This document shows positions 48,727-61,378 of a stretch of 64,000 nucleotides of DNA, piece by piece. This DNA comes from Jacaranda mimosifolia (lineage: Eukaryota; Streptophyta; Magnoliopsida; Lamiales; Bignoniaceae). The stretch lies in contig CM032125.1 of the NCBI GenBank assembly GCA_018894105.1, forward strand, positions 28,381,032 through 28,445,031, in the 5' to 3' direction. The position numbers were made by a program, and so were the translations under genes. Below the pieces are notes generated by a model. That model did not search any database and was not told where the DNA came from. It was given only the letters and a program-made list of their open reading frames with translations. Every line of letters starts with the position of its first letter. Positions within the stretch are counted from its first letter, which is position 1.

Positions 48727-49521
48727 TGATGAGGGTGAAAATTGTATATCAGAGTATTGGGCTGAAATTCAGTAAAATCGACCAGAGGGTAGTTGAGGAG
48801 AATTCTCTCAGTGTATTAGGGTCGAATCCTGCAATCAACAGCAAACGTCAGGCTAGCTGAGGGCGACGCTCAAATCAGTATAGATTGACTAGAAAATAGA
48901 GCAGTAGAGTGAGGGCGTCAAGATGAAAATGGCTTACCTTGCTGAAGGTTGGCAATGGGGTATTTATAGCTTCCTCAAGGTAGATGGTACGTCTTGGATG
49001 CCCTTGTTAAGCATGAAGGGCTTTTATCTTCACCTAAGGGCCTTTAAGTCTTCTTTCGTTTGTGTACTATTTTAGGTGGCGCGGCCTAGGATATGATGGT
49101 ACACTGGTGGTGCGCTTTAGCCTGGCGCTACTAAAAAGGGATAGTACTATGGTGGCATGCGCCATTAATACGGGGGCATGCCGTTTGGTAGGGCATTCAA
49201 TGCGGCTGAGAGGTTGCTGTCTCGAATTAACCTCCACAGTCGAGATGAACATTTCTGCGAGGTTTTTCCTCAGACTCTCATCAACAGCACGTAAGTCCAT
49301 CGCGGTTAAACCATTTTAGTTGGACAGGGAAATGCATCCCCTAGTTTCGGTCGACCAGGATCTGGTCGACAAGGTGGGCGTTGGTGTTCGCCACGATAGA
49401 TAAGACCTATGAGGTCGACCACCAGCGATAGATTAGGTTTGTAGGTAATTGCGTCGCCAGACCCCATATTCTGTTCTAGTCGAGTGTTATTGGGTTGGGT
49501 CTGTTGGGTCATCCCATATCA
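48727..49521 (-). repeat. Gypsy 5' LTR (solo here)
   Basis: About 795 bp, GC-richer than its surroundings. On the minus strand it ends ACCCTCATCA directly before the primer site. The outer edge is placed at TGATATGGG (49521) by the TG...CA rule; that edge is uncertain because no second LTR is available to compare. Confidence 0.65.
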
Positions 49522-50211
49522 ATATCCAAAGCAACCAAAATGATAAAAATCATATCCTGCAATCCATATCTCTATTACTTTTCTTATTATTCTAAGACTA
49601 AACCCCAGGATATTCTCAAGAGCTCAAAAAAATTGTAAAGAGGCACAAATCATGGTCATTTAATTAGGCATGCTATTCAACTTCTTTAATTGACAGAGAA
49701 CAACTTAAGAATTAATCAAATTGACATGGCTTGCACAAGTAATCCATTAATTAGACTTATAATCGCTATTTATAATCACGATCATTTAATAAGATGAACT
49801 ATGCATAATTAGTGAAAGATTCCATAAAAGTTTCTGGAAGGAAGCTAATAGTAGTGGTAGTAGTAGTGGTAGTGGTAGTAGTAGTAGTAGTATCAAAATT
49901 TGATCTTTAAAGAACTTTTCCTCAACCATTGCATGCCTTTTGGGTGTAAAATCAACAAACTTTCACATGAATTGAATAGCAGTTTTCTAGTCTTCCATCT
50001 GTTTAACCTAAATTTTGTTTTTACCATTGTAGCACATTTGGTTTTCAATGACACCCATCTTTTAAAAAGGTAACTTCCATTCGTTCTATCTATGGTACCC
50101 TCAAATTTGAGCAACTATTCTTACAAGGTAGCAGTGACTCTAAAAATGCAACAGTAATAAGCCAGACAATCTAAAACACTCCACTTCCTTGTAACAAACC
50201 TTCCTTACATT

Positions 50212-50256
50212 TTAATTCTTAATTCTTAATTCTTAATTCTTAATTCTTAATTCTTA
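50212..50256 (+). repeat. (TTAATTC)n tandem repeat, six units
   Basis: Perfect 7-bp unit. It resembles a telomere-length heptamer but not the plant telomere sequence TTTAGGG. Confidence 0.9.
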
Positions 50257-51581
50257 AAAGATATAGTATAAGAATACCCTTTTTTCTCTTCGTCTTCCAT
50301 TCTCTGTTCTTTATATATATATATATATATATATATAGGTACACACACACACACACATGTAACACGAACAATCACCAATTTTTCAAAAGACCTAAATAGC
50401 AAAGCTTGCATAACAGTAAAGTCAAAATTGGTTTATCAAGGTCAAACTTTGCGGCTGAAATTGGTCAAGGGAATAAGATGGTTAGAAAGCAATTGCAGAA
50501 CTCCTAGTAACAATATCTCAAAAATTATCAAGTCTAACGTGGATCCACATAGGCAATTCAATTAAAGGGGAATTGATACTTTCGTATGAAAGTTTCATGA
50601 AGGGAAGGAAAGACTCTCGGACAGCAATATTATATGGAAAGAAAAAGCAAAAAAATTCCTGACTGTAAGCTTCGATAGGAATCACGTGATGTACCTTGGC
50701 AATTTCTACAGCGCCGTCAGTTTCCTTCCTTCCTTTCTTCTTTTTTCTTCCGTTCCTCTGTTCTTTTCTTTTCTTTTGTATTTTGATTGAGTGGTCAAGA
50801 TTTTAGATGGTGGGGACTATATGTAAGAGATAAGTGTTTTATTTCAATTAAAACTTTGATTATTTATCTCATAGGAATAGGATAACTCTATAATGATATG
50901 ACCACTTTATTATTAATTTATAAGGTCTCAATTATTAATTCTTAGTAATGATATAATATTAGTATAAGAAAATTATAACTTTTTTTTAATTTAAATATCA
51001 AATATATATATATATATCATCTTCTAGCTCATATAACAATAATAAATAAAATTAACGAAATTATGTTAAACATAGGATAAAATAATTAAGAAATTCTAAG
51101 GCATTACATGTTTTATTTATAATTGCTACATAAGTTAGCAAGCCCAACAACTACATATACTGTCATACTAATTTCTTTGTAAAATTTTGTAAGGTATAGT
51201 ATCTTCACAATGAATTTTACATATCTTTAAATTGCATCGGAATGACGATAAAATTTATTATTACATGAAATATTTTATATCGATAGTTATGCATTTTAAA
51301 TATCTTATAATTTTTATATAAATGAATAATATGTATAGAAATTATTTAATATTTAAATATAATTACAAAAGGGGTCTTAGTTCTACAATAAAATTATTCT
51401 ATACATAAATTAGTTATCAATACTTTCTTTTAACATATGCGTTTACAATTTGTGTAAAAATATTTATATTCATATTTGATTAGTGAATTTAATTAGCTAT
51501 ATATTTTAAACGAATGTAATTTTATTATATTAAAGGAGAAATGCATGCACAAAAATTACGTTATATTCATAAAATTTTTAT

Positions 51582-51612
51582 GTGCGTGGGGACCGCACGC
51601 GGCGATTGCTAA
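51582..51612 (+). mobile_element. Helitron-type 3' terminus, first
   Basis: A GC-rich hairpin (CCGCACGCGG and GTGCG...CGCAC) is followed after 6-8 nt by CTAA and then T at 51613, the CTRR-plus-T pattern of a Helitron 3' end. The matching 5' end was not found with confidence. Confidence 0.5.
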
Positions 51613-51634
51613 TATATGTATATATAATATTCTA

Positions 51635-52835
51635 TCTATATTTATTTTAATATTAATGTAAAAAGATCATATTAGTTCATCTTTTGTAACTGCATGTCTA
51701 GTTTTGATAAATATTCAATATATATACATTAATAAATATAATTTTTATATTAATTTTTATAATTCCTTATTTTAATATATAGTTTTTGTACTCCTTTATG
51801 TATATACTGTCAAATAATTTCTTTTAATATTTGTCATTTTCATTCTCAAATTTGATATTTTGAAAAAACGCACACACGCGCGCACACACATACATGTATG
51901 CGTATATAAACAGGTACATACATAAGTCTATTTGTCAATGCAATTTAATCGATATGTCTTACTTAAGCTAAAATCATAACAACAGTTCATATGAAAAATA
52001 ATTTAAACTTATAATTTACTATTTCAAAATAGAACAATATGTCAATATTTGTCTTTCTCCACCTCTATAAAATAATTCTCTTATAATTTAATTTTAAGTA
52101 TTATCCTATGTTATTCCATGAGTTATCTCTTATTCTATAAGTTAATATTTTAATTAAAAATCATAGTTGAAAAAATTCATAAATCTAACCTAAAAATCTT
52201 TTAAAATATATGTACTAAAATATTCTGAATATACAACTTACTATTTAAAAATATAAAAATATTTGTCTTCTTTTTTCTCCAACTCTATGGGATCATTTTC
52301 TTGATACGCTAATATTTATCTTTTTATTATTGAAGATGCATGTGGGTGTAATGCTCAAATATTTTTTTTACCTTTAAAATTTTATGCTAATGAGCTAAGA
52401 AAATTTATAAAAAGGAAATTTGAAGTCCCAATTTTATGGCAAGTTATAATATTTTATTTTCTATTATCTAAGTTCATTTTTCAACACTAAATTCTTTAAT
52501 TTCTTCAAACCAAATCAATTTAATGTGATTTTCTTTATTTTATCTTCCATTATATTGAATGAATGGTTTATTGAATTTATAAAGTGATTAAACATTTAGT
52601 TATTATGTAGAAATAATGCATGAAATTTGATTTGAAGATACATAAATCATATTCATATAAAATATTGTTATGTCTCATTTACATTATCAATTATATTATA
52701 TCAATAAAATTCTTAATTTTTTTAAGTGTTGTATTTATAAAAATTATAAAAATATTATATTTAAACTATAGTTAATATTAAATAAAATAAAATTTTAAAT
52801 TTATCATCCGATGCAATGCACGGGTTGACAACTAG
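51635..52835 (+). mobile_element. Non-autonomous Helitron
   Basis: The 5' end TCTATATTTATTTTAAT is preceded by A (51634). The 3' end has the near-palindrome CCGATGCAATGCACGG (52808-52823), then 8 nt, then CTAG at 52832-52835 followed by T. Insertion between A and T, a terminal hairpin and CTRR are the defining Helitron marks. The interior is AT-rich with no Rep/helicase. The 3' end is firm; the 5' end is a best guess. Confidence 0.65.
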
Positions 52836-53342
52836 TTGATTATGGCAACGAGCTCATCACTTTTGAAATAGAATTAAAAAAAAAAAAAAACCATTAAAAA
52901 TGAGTGGATTCGCAACGCTACAGCCTAAAATTCGTCTATGATCCCAAAATTCCCCCTAATCAGCCGTTAGGTGGGTTAGATGAGGGTACGAATTAGATTA
53001 GGATTCAGTAATATTAATTATATTTTGTAAAACGAAAATTTCTTCTTATTCATATTTCGCACTTAAGTAAAATATAGGAATACTTAAAAGTATAGGAATG
53101 TAAATTTTTCATTATATTATTTGATTATATGATATAAATTTTATCCATAAAGTGTAAAGCTAATAATATGAATTTAACAAATTTTTAACGTATTTTGTGT
53201 TACAAAATTTGGGAAAAAAAATAAAAATAAATAAACATTAAACTAAACTAATCAAAAAGTAATTTTGGTGCCGCGTGTAATTTGAGTAAAATAGGAGGCC
53301 CCTTTTCCTCGAAGTCTTCACCAATGTCCGCTGTCGGTGTTC

Positions 53343-53350
53343 TATAAATA
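53343..53350 (+). promoter_or_regulatory. Putative TATA box of RABD2
   Basis: TATAAATA about 208 bp upstream of the start codon. A C/T-rich leader follows to 53550, fitting a normal plant 5' untranslated region. Confidence 0.6.
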
Positions 53351-53550
53351 AAAAGCGACTGCATTTTCACCCGACCTTTATTCATTTCCAGTGCTTTTCA
53401 TTAATTTCATTAATTACAAGCGCCAAACCTTCTGCTCCCCCCAACTCATACCGGTCAACTCCTCCGGGGCTGATTCCGTTTAGCGAACGATCTTCGCCGT
53501 CGGAAGGAGACTACTCTGGTCACCCCTCTGTAGAGTCATCGCATCCGATC

Positions 53551-56500
53551 ATGAATCCGGAATAGTAAATCTCTTCTCTCTTTAGAAATTATTAGACTGA
53601 AGAGCTATGAAAATTTTCTATTGTTTTGTTGGATTGGAATTTCTTTCTTTATTAGATTGGATTTGATAGATCTACTTTGATTTTGGTTGGAACTGTTTGA
53701 GAATTCTGTTTAATTTTGCTTTTGATGTAATGATATTAGATCCATGAATTTATCCTTTCTAAAGATAAAATTTTCTTTATTTATACATTGGACTCTTTTC
53801 TGGTAAAGTTGATTGGAATTTGTACTATGCTTTTGGCCGTAATCCTCTATTACTCTCTTTTGGAAAAAAAAAAGTTTGTGGAGTGTGCCCCCTGAGTAAT
53901 AAAATAGATAAAATTTAGTTTTTCTCTTCAAGTTTGGGATCTTTGTATGTTGATGATATCATAGTAGTGCTATATATATCTCTGAAATCAGAACTGTAGT
54001 GACTTCTGCACTTATTGGGAAGAAGCCTGTGATTTTGATTCTTTCTCGATTGTGGTTCTATCCACGTCTCTCACTCATATGGACTTATATAAAATTGGGT
54101 AGATCGGAGATTTGTGTCTGCATAGGGAAGTTAGAGCTTCTGAATTGGCGTAGGTAGGATTTTAATACTTTGGTTGATTGCTGCATGCGTAATGTTTTAA
54201 ATTTGATTTTCTTCTGATTTTGAAGTCCATGGTGATTATTAGATTATCTAATATCTTAGAAATCTTACCTCTGTGGGTTTTCTGCTATAGGTAGCCTTAT
54301 ACTTCTTCTGTTATTATGGACTAAGGATTTATTACGACACAATCACCCAAGCAAATAACTAATAAAGATGTTTTACCCTTAAATATCTCCTCTCATTTTT
54401 TCTGGAGTGGGGCAGAACAATTATAAAATCTTATATTCAGCAATTGCTTGGATTAATTTCATATATTTTCCTATCTTGAATGATATAATGTAACTCGTAT
54501 GTTACTTGATGTTGTGTTTTTCAGTGACTACTTATTCAAGCTTCTTTTAATTGGAGATTCAGGTGTTGGCAAGTCATGTCTTCTCCTGAGATTTGCTGTA
54601 AGCCTCTAGATATTGCTTGTAGTAGTTTGAATAGAAACTGAAATGCATATGGCTGTGTTAGTATTTCTTGTTTCTTAGGTAGTTCATCCTCTCTCTATGG
54701 GGTCAAATCTGATAGTGGCCATTCCTATGAAGAAGTTTCCAAAAGTTAGGACTATTGCAACTATAGTGGTGTGAATGTAGAAGAAAAATGGAAGTATAAG
54801 CAGGTGTATAAGAAAAATTTATGTGTTTGGTTTGGAAGAAATATTGGAGGGCAATTATAATCTGGTGTAGATAAAAAACCCCAGAGTGCAATTTTGTTTT
54901 TACCCAAAGTTGGGTAGAAATATGGAAGTATATAACATAACTCAAAGAAACAAAAATCCCTGTTTTGTTTTTATTTACCATGTTATCCATAAATTCAATT
55001 TCCTTTCAACTCAATTTTCTTCTATTTATCGTCGAGCTTACTCATCTCACTTATCACACTATAATGAACTCTATCTTTTAAATTTTTTTAATAGTTTATT
55101 TTTTTGTTATCTAGCACAAAAAGAAAAAAGAAAACAAAGAAAATGGTCAATTGGTACCAAAAAAATTTAATATGCCAAACAGACTCCACCCCAGCACTTC
55201 CCATTCCGCTCATTTTACCAAACAAAAGCCTTACGCAAGATGGACATTAGTCTTTGTATTATTGTCTATTGAAGATTTTGAGCCAATAGCTTGAAAATGT
55301 ATTCAGTTAAAATTGTTTGATGTCTGATGTGGTGGTTCATAAGCAAGTAAAAGTAAGAAACTGTTAGATATGTATCTTGTGATTGTGAATATGAAGCTGT
55401 TAGATATGTATCTTCTGATTGTGATGTCTTTACTATTTCCAAAGAAGTGCTCACTGTGTAAATAAAGCCATCATTTTATCCCTAATTGTTCAAGTTATGA
55501 TGAAGTCTGACTCAGTGACTGGCCTTTCTTCTGATTCTTCATACAGGATGATTCGTACCTTGACAGTTACATCAGCACAATTGGTGTCGATTTTGTAAGG
55601 GCCTAGTTTTTTTGGGTGGTAAGTTTTACCTGGCACAATCACAATTCTGACCTTTTTTTTACTTATACAGAAAATTCGAACCGTGGAGCAAGATGGGAAG
55701 ACTATTAAGCTTCAGATTGTAAGTTTTTTTTTTTTTTTTTTGTCTTGATACATTTTCTGATTAGGAGTTCGAGAACTGGCCATATTATTTATGGAGTCGT
55801 TAAGCATGGATCCTTTTGATATTTGTAGTTGCTAGAATGTTTGTTATAATGTTATTTTTGGTCTATTTACTAGTTCCTAGTGGTGTTGTTGGAGATTAAT
55901 TTAATCTGTGTTGAGCTTTTGAACAAGTTTACGTGCCCGTTTGTTGACTTTCTATGACAAATGCATTCTCCTTCGATTTTCAGAGGAAAATGGATGTGTT
56001 GATTTTGAGAGAAGAAATTGTTCTTTGCCTACACTGGACCTTATTGCATTGTTGTTAATGTTTTTTCTTCCCTTTTTATCCGTGCATATTTTTTATGTTA
56101 GTCGCCTATTAAAACAATCTGGTAAATAAATTGGATTACATTAACCTGCTACAACAATGAATAGTCATCAAATACAGCTTAGCTTTTGGTAAATTGTATT
56201 TGAGCTTAATTGTCTTATTCTTTAATTATCAATTTCCAGTCCTGAGACTGGTAGGAAGTTAATATATAACCTTGTTCAGGTATTGGGCTTTCTGCATTTT
56301 CAGCGTTTTGCATTATGATTTGTTCTATGCGTTTATAATATCGATTTTTGACTCAGTAATTTGTTCATGTTCTACTAGTGTCATGAACTTGGAACACCTC
56401 AATTTTTATCTCATATTTTCTGAATGGAGCTGGTACTTGGGTGCTCATTTGGATCCAGTAAAGTTTGTTCACACGTGATCTTTTCCCCCTACATGATGGT

Positions 56501-57354
56501 CTTTTAAGGAGCGAGTTTCATTCGCATTTTCTTTTTTTTTTTTTTTTGCTTGCAGTGGGATACTGCTGGACAAGAGCGATTCAGAACTATAACTAGTAGC
56601 TACTACCGTGGAGCACATGGCATCATAGTTAGTGTCTTTCATGTTGATTTATCTCTAGTAGGCTATTGTGTTTGAGTTCCCTAAATGTATCCTCACCTTG
56701 GAATTTTCTGGCAGATAGTTTATGATGTAACTGATCAAGAAAGCTTCAACAATGTGAAGCAATGGTTAAATGAAATTGATCGATATGCCAGTGAAAATGT
56801 GAACAAGCTTCTGGTAGGAAACAAGTGTGACCTTACCGATAACAGAGCTGTGCCGTATGAAACAGCGAAGGTAGAAACTTCCTAATGTTCTCACACATAC
56901 TAGTATTTTAGGCCGAGAAGTGTAACTGAGATGCATTGTTTCCTATTGTAAAAGGCATTTGCAGACGAAATTGGCATTCCATTCATGGAGACCAGTGCCA
57001 AAAATGCCACTAACGTTGAACAGGCTTTCATGGCTATGTCTGCCGACATTAAGAACAGGTTTGCCTTTTCTGTTCTTTTTGTTGCCTGCTGTCGTGTAAA
57101 TTCTACTTTTTCAGAAGTTACTCAGACTTGAATATTATTAGTATTGAGCATAATGTTCCATGTATAAACTTTTATGGTGGTCTTTGACCTTCTAGATTTG
57201 TCTTTTATCCCAATGAATATTTGTAAATGTAGTATTTTTTTCCTCGATAAAATGCAGGATGGCAAGTCAGCCTGCATCGAACAATGCGAGGCCCCCTACT
57301 GTGCAGATTCGGGGACAACCTGTTGCCCAGAAGAGTGGCTGCTGCTCTTCTTAG
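53551..57354 (+). CDS. RABD2: Rab GTPase of the RABD2 (Rab1/Ypt1) group
   Basis: Controls ER-to-Golgi vesicle traffic as a GTP/GDP switch on membranes. Eight coding exons: 53551-53564, 54525-54597, 55547-55594, 55671-55718, 56556-56627, 56715-56870, 56955-57058 and 57258-57354, all with GT-AG introns, giving 203 residues, the exact family length. P-loop GDSGVGKS is 15-22, switch I Thr40 lies in STIGVDF, WDTAGQE is 62-68, NKCD is 121-124 and SAK is 151-153. The C-terminus KSGCCSS carries the double Cys for geranylgeranylation. The first coding exon has only 14 nt. No broken residue is seen. Homology is very strong to plant RABD2 and weaker to RABD1; the exact paralogue letter cannot be assigned. 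Confidence 0.97.
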
Positions 57355-59699
57355 TGGACAGCCATTGATTCTATGAGTTGGTACCAATTGGGGAAGACTC
57401 GCTTTAATGGAGCGTACTGTGTTCTGCACCTTACATTAGTTCCATTCTTTCAAATATATTTGACTTCTAAGTGGCTGTACAAATTACAATGGACTGCTCA
57501 CTCTAGTAGTATTTGTTTGTTATTTTACTTTTTTATTTCCGTTAGTTATGTCCACAGGTAGCAGTGCCCTAGTATTTGCAAACAGCTGGTCAGAAAGATG
57601 TTGCACATTTGGGAAGAAATTTATATGTAATGTGATTTGTGTTGGCATTGAAATTGGAATATTCTTTGAATAAATTGCTTCACTTTTAATTAGATGCTAG
57701 AAATTGGCTGCTCTGATCTGCGTCCCCACTATACTCTTCGTTCTCCATTTGTTGGGAGTTGTCCTATAAAATGGGAATACAAGGTTATAATGTTGTTCAT
57801 CATAGATTTGTAGTACCTAAGTGTGCTGGTTAATTACCTGTATTACTTGAATGGGGTGTAAAACCATGGTGAAGAAGTGAGTATCTGGTATGGCTATAAA
57901 AAGGACAGTTCATGAATAATTATAACATCATGGATTATCATCATATTGCTCTGCAGTGCTTATAAGAACAAAGTGCGCCACTGTTAGCTGTCTTGGCTTA
58001 AGAGTCTAGAGCTATCAATGAGTGGGGATTTTGATAGGAACTGGGTTCGAGTTTAGTCCTAAGATATGATTGAACTGATGTAGAATGCTAACTTGTTTTC
58101 AGATTTTTGGCCAGTCATGAAGTCAAGTATTCAACAAACAAATTCCTTTTGCCGTACATGAATTAGAGGGTTAGGTTCATGTTTTTCGGTTCGTTCCTAA
58201 AGAAAATATGCGTCAACGCATGCGGGCTTACCTGCAAGAATTGCTGCCAATTATGTGAAACTCAAAATGTGTGAATGAGAATGGATGAGGCTTCTAAATT
58301 TTTCATTCAAGAAATGGAACATGTTTAAGCATTCAACACGGTTACTTGATATATTCGAATAGAATTTAGGATCTGCAGTCAGTCTTTTTTTTCTTGTTTC
58401 AATAAATAATAATTCGGGTTAAATTGACATGACCAGACTTGATTTGCAACACGGTACATTATATAATTTAATTAAATTTTAACTTATTAAATTTACCTTA
58501 ATCAAAGAAATTTTAACCATTACACTAGTATGCCACATCAGTGTTCGAAAAATCGGATCGTTCATTGAAACAGAAAACTTATTAGTTCACGGTTCACTGG
58601 TTCAACCGTTGGTTGAACCGTAATTGAACCATGACGTCATAATTACAAAATATATATATTTATATTATATATATTATTTAAAAATTAATAAAATACCGAA
58701 ATATAAAACATAAAGAGTTTAAATGATATTGTCTAACATCACAATCCAAATTTCACAATTCATATTATAAATGATCACAACAATTTAAATATCTCAAGTC
58801 TAAAGTTTAAAGTTGAGAGTGTAAGAGTTAATTACCCATTACTATATACTCAAATTTAACATATTTTTGATGATTGGTGATGACATAGTTTAAAGTTTAA
58901 AGTTGATGACAAAAAATTGGTCATGACAAAAAATTGTTAATGACAAAGTTTAAAGTTTAAAATTACCCATTACTATATACTCAAATTTAACATATTAACC
59001 CAAAAATTATCTATATCAAAATTAAATCTATACTAATGATAAACTTTTATATTTAAAAATTAAAAATATTTATTAATTTTTATGTGATAAGATGGAGAAA
59101 AGAAGATATTTGTCAAAACAAGAGTAAAATCATTTACCATAAATTTTAGAAATTAAAGTGTGTAATACTTTCGTGTAACTTCAAAATATCAAGAAAATAA
59201 ATCCTGTGAAGCTAAAAGTAGAAAATAGAATAATAACAACTTTCCGACTTATTTTAATTATATGGGCGCCCAAATGTTTTTAAGCAAAAGACTCCATCAA
59301 TTATCAATCTAATTCTACTGTCTATGTGGAAAAATGGTTTATCAAAATTCTTAAAGTACTTTCAATGCTTATTAAATTATCGTATGAAATCATTCAATTA
59401 AATAAGAACGGAAAGAATAAAAAGACAAAGAGGAGAGAGAAAAAAAATTAATTTTTAATTTTTTATTATACCTCAAAAATTAAATGTAAAAATTAATTAA
59501 ATTAAATTTAATGACTAAATTAAATTAAAATAATTAAAAAAATATAGAAAAAATATTTTTAATTAAATTAATTAAGAAAATATTTAATTAAGAATATTAA
59601 TTCGGGTCTTGGAAGAAGCCAAGTATCTTAGTAAAAGAAGACACGACCTTTGTTGCCTATTGATTTAGCTTTATTTCTGACAGAATCATATCTTACTAG
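57355..59699. other. RABD2 3' flank and AT-rich intergenic DNA
   Basis: 57355-57690 is probably the RABD2 3' untranslated region (AATAAA-like site at about 57669). Beyond it no gene is seen. At 58585-58625 GGTTCA/TGAACC words alternate, a feature of some decayed DNA transposons. AT-rich low-complexity sequence runs up to 59600. Confidence 0.45.
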
Positions 59700-59716
59700 G
59701 ATACCAAGCTTCAACT

Positions 59717-59728
59717 TGGTATCAGAGC
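59717..59728 (+). promoter_or_regulatory. tRNA-Met primer-binding site inside a hairpin
   Basis: TGGTATCAGAGC is the standard plant initiator-tRNA-Met primer site. It overlaps a perfect inverted repeat: GATACCAAG at 59700-59708 pairs with CTTGGTATC at 59715-59723 around a 6-nt loop. The first ATG of the viral frame lies 1 nt after the site. Confidence 0.85.
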
Positions 59729-59729
59729 C

Positions 59730-60338
59730 ATGGCAAGCTTGATACCCAGACCCTCAATTTCTTCATCCTCCTCTTCAATGAGTCCTAGTCCTAGTCCTAG
59801 TCCTAGTCCTAGTCTTAGACAAGCTAATGCCTCAAAAATAGACTACTTATATGAAATAACATATCTTCCTGATTCTGAAAAAGTTCCTATCACTAATCTT
59901 CCTGTTATTAATCCTTATAATGCCTTCTCAAACCCATATCCTTTTTCTCTAGAACAGTTAAATGTATTATCAACCTTACCAAAACTCAAGTCAAAGAATT
60001 TGTCCAAGCATCTGCATTTGATTAATACTTCCTCCCAGCAACAAAAAAAGGAACAATTTGTTACTCCAGAAATTCCATCTCATCAACCAGAAGTCTGGCT
60101 AGCAGAAAAATCCACACATATTCATTTTGGAGCAGTCGAATTTGCACTCACACATCAGCATGCTTGCATTGGCATAGTTGAGACAACGTTGAATGTAGGA
60201 ACAGTTCTTGTAACCATGTTCCCAAATGTCAAGATGTCAATCTCATATCCCTGTTTGAGATCAGCTTTAAAAGTTCAAATCCAAATATGTGGAGCAATTC
60301 CTTCAACTACTGCATATGCAGCTGCTCTCCACTACTAG
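59730..60338 (+). pseudogene. Pararetrovirus N-terminal region with movement-protein-like segment
   Basis: A 202-residue open frame that starts next to the primer site. Residues 11-29 are a Ser/Pro tract encoded by a (CTAGTC)n microsatellite. From about residue 130 a HFGAVEFALTH block and the following beta-rich segment resemble the 30K movement-protein family of plant pararetroviruses, which opens plasmodesmata. The frame stops at 60336 while similar sequence continues downstream, so the protein is cut short. The movement-protein core looks shorter than the family usually is; an internal deletion after about residue 142 is inferred only. Confidence 0.6.
59781..59813 (+). repeat. (CTAGTC)n microsatellite within the viral frame
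   Basis: About five units, keeping the reading frame and coding for alternating Ser and Pro. Confidence 0.9.
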
Positions 60339-61378
60339 ATGGTTTATAGAGTCAAAAACCATTCAATTGATTCTGCCTTTCCTTAGGAAACAGAATATGC
60401 TTTATTCATCTTAGTTGATTCTAAGCATATTCCCAGTTGCATCTATGTGCCAAGCGAAATCCCAAAGGAGAACTTACTAAAGCTAATCCCAAAAAAATGG
60501 ATCATGGTTTATGAGCAAAACAACCAAGCAGCAAAAGAAACCAAACCAATTCAGTCAAAGAGCCATCTTTTCATAAAAATCAAGATAGGAGTTTGGAGAT
60601 CTGTTTAAAAAAGAATACAGAAAAATTTGGAGTCCCAAAATGCTTCAATCCCTCATTTACCATTGAGCCCAATATTCCAATTCTTGGGTTTGATGTCAAT
60701 GGTTCCCCACTTTACCAAGCCACCACTACATAAGGACATCATTAGTTTGATCCTTTCTGTAGTTGCCAATTGCGTGAAAATGCAGAATCAACAGATGATG
60801 AACTTATTCGTAGGAGAAGAAAAGTAAAGAAAAAGATTTCTAGAAAAGATCCTAATGTTGACACATTGGGACAGCCATCAGGAAAATTTGACTATTTAGT
60901 CAAATATAGCCCATTGCCGCCAATTCCATGGCCAACACCTCACTCAGGATGGGACGATGATGATAATGACAAAAATCCTCCTTAGAATGATAAGGACAAG
61001 ACTCCTCAAATCATGATGATTCATTCACAACAAAGTGATTTTCCACCAAAAGAAATGACAGATTCAGGTTCTCATAAGCATTCATGGAAAATTAAGAACC
61101 CAACTACCAGGAGGCCAGATGGATCCATTGTAGAATTATCTTCAGCCGAAGCAACATTAAATTGGCAGTTTGAGAATGCAGTAGCACAAAATAAGCTTTT
61201 GCAAAAAATTGCCGAGAGCTGATAAAGAATTGAAGAAAAGGTGGACAAACAATTACTAGAATTGATCCAGTCTCTCAAAGAAATAATTGATAATTTGTCT
61301 CATGAAATCTTGAGGCTTATCTAGAATTCACTACCTTTCCATCACAAAGATCAGGAGATAAATTCCCCAAAGACTCAA
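60339..61378 (+). pseudogene. Pararetrovirus linker region between movement and capsid parts, broken
   Basis: Short open pieces at 60627-60827, 60770-60985 and 61013-61222 are separated by stops and frame changes. The pieces are polar; 61013-61222 ends in an amphipathic, coiled-coil-like stretch (LNWQFENAVAQNKLLQKIAE). No enzyme motif. Confidence 0.55.

Larger units (their letters stand above)
46866..49521 (-). mobile_element. Truncated Ty3/gypsy retrotransposon: 5' LTR, gag and part of protease
   Basis: Minus-strand order is LTR 49521-48727, primer site (about 48712-48726, TTTGGTGCCATTTG on the minus strand), gag from an ATG at 48683, capsid, CCHC-like region and the opening of the protease. 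It ends at about 46866 before the protease catalytic triplet; the rest of pol and the 3' LTR are missing. Several stops interrupt gag. Confidence 0.85.
49522..51634. other. Intergenic DNA with microsatellites and one Helitron-like end
   Basis: No gene is seen. It has (GTA/GTG)n at 49849-49892, (TTAATTC)6 at about 50212-50256, TA at 50312-50337 and AC at 50341-50357. A Helitron-type 3' end lies at about 51582-51612. Confidence 0.5.

Noticed and set aside
49062..49512. Opposed open frames in a GC-richer block
   Set aside because: They lie inside the gypsy LTR, which is non-coding in this class.
50212..50256. Heptamer array considered as interstitial telomere or CRISPR-like repeat
   Set aside because: The unit TTAATTC is not the plant telomere unit, and there are no spacers between repeats.
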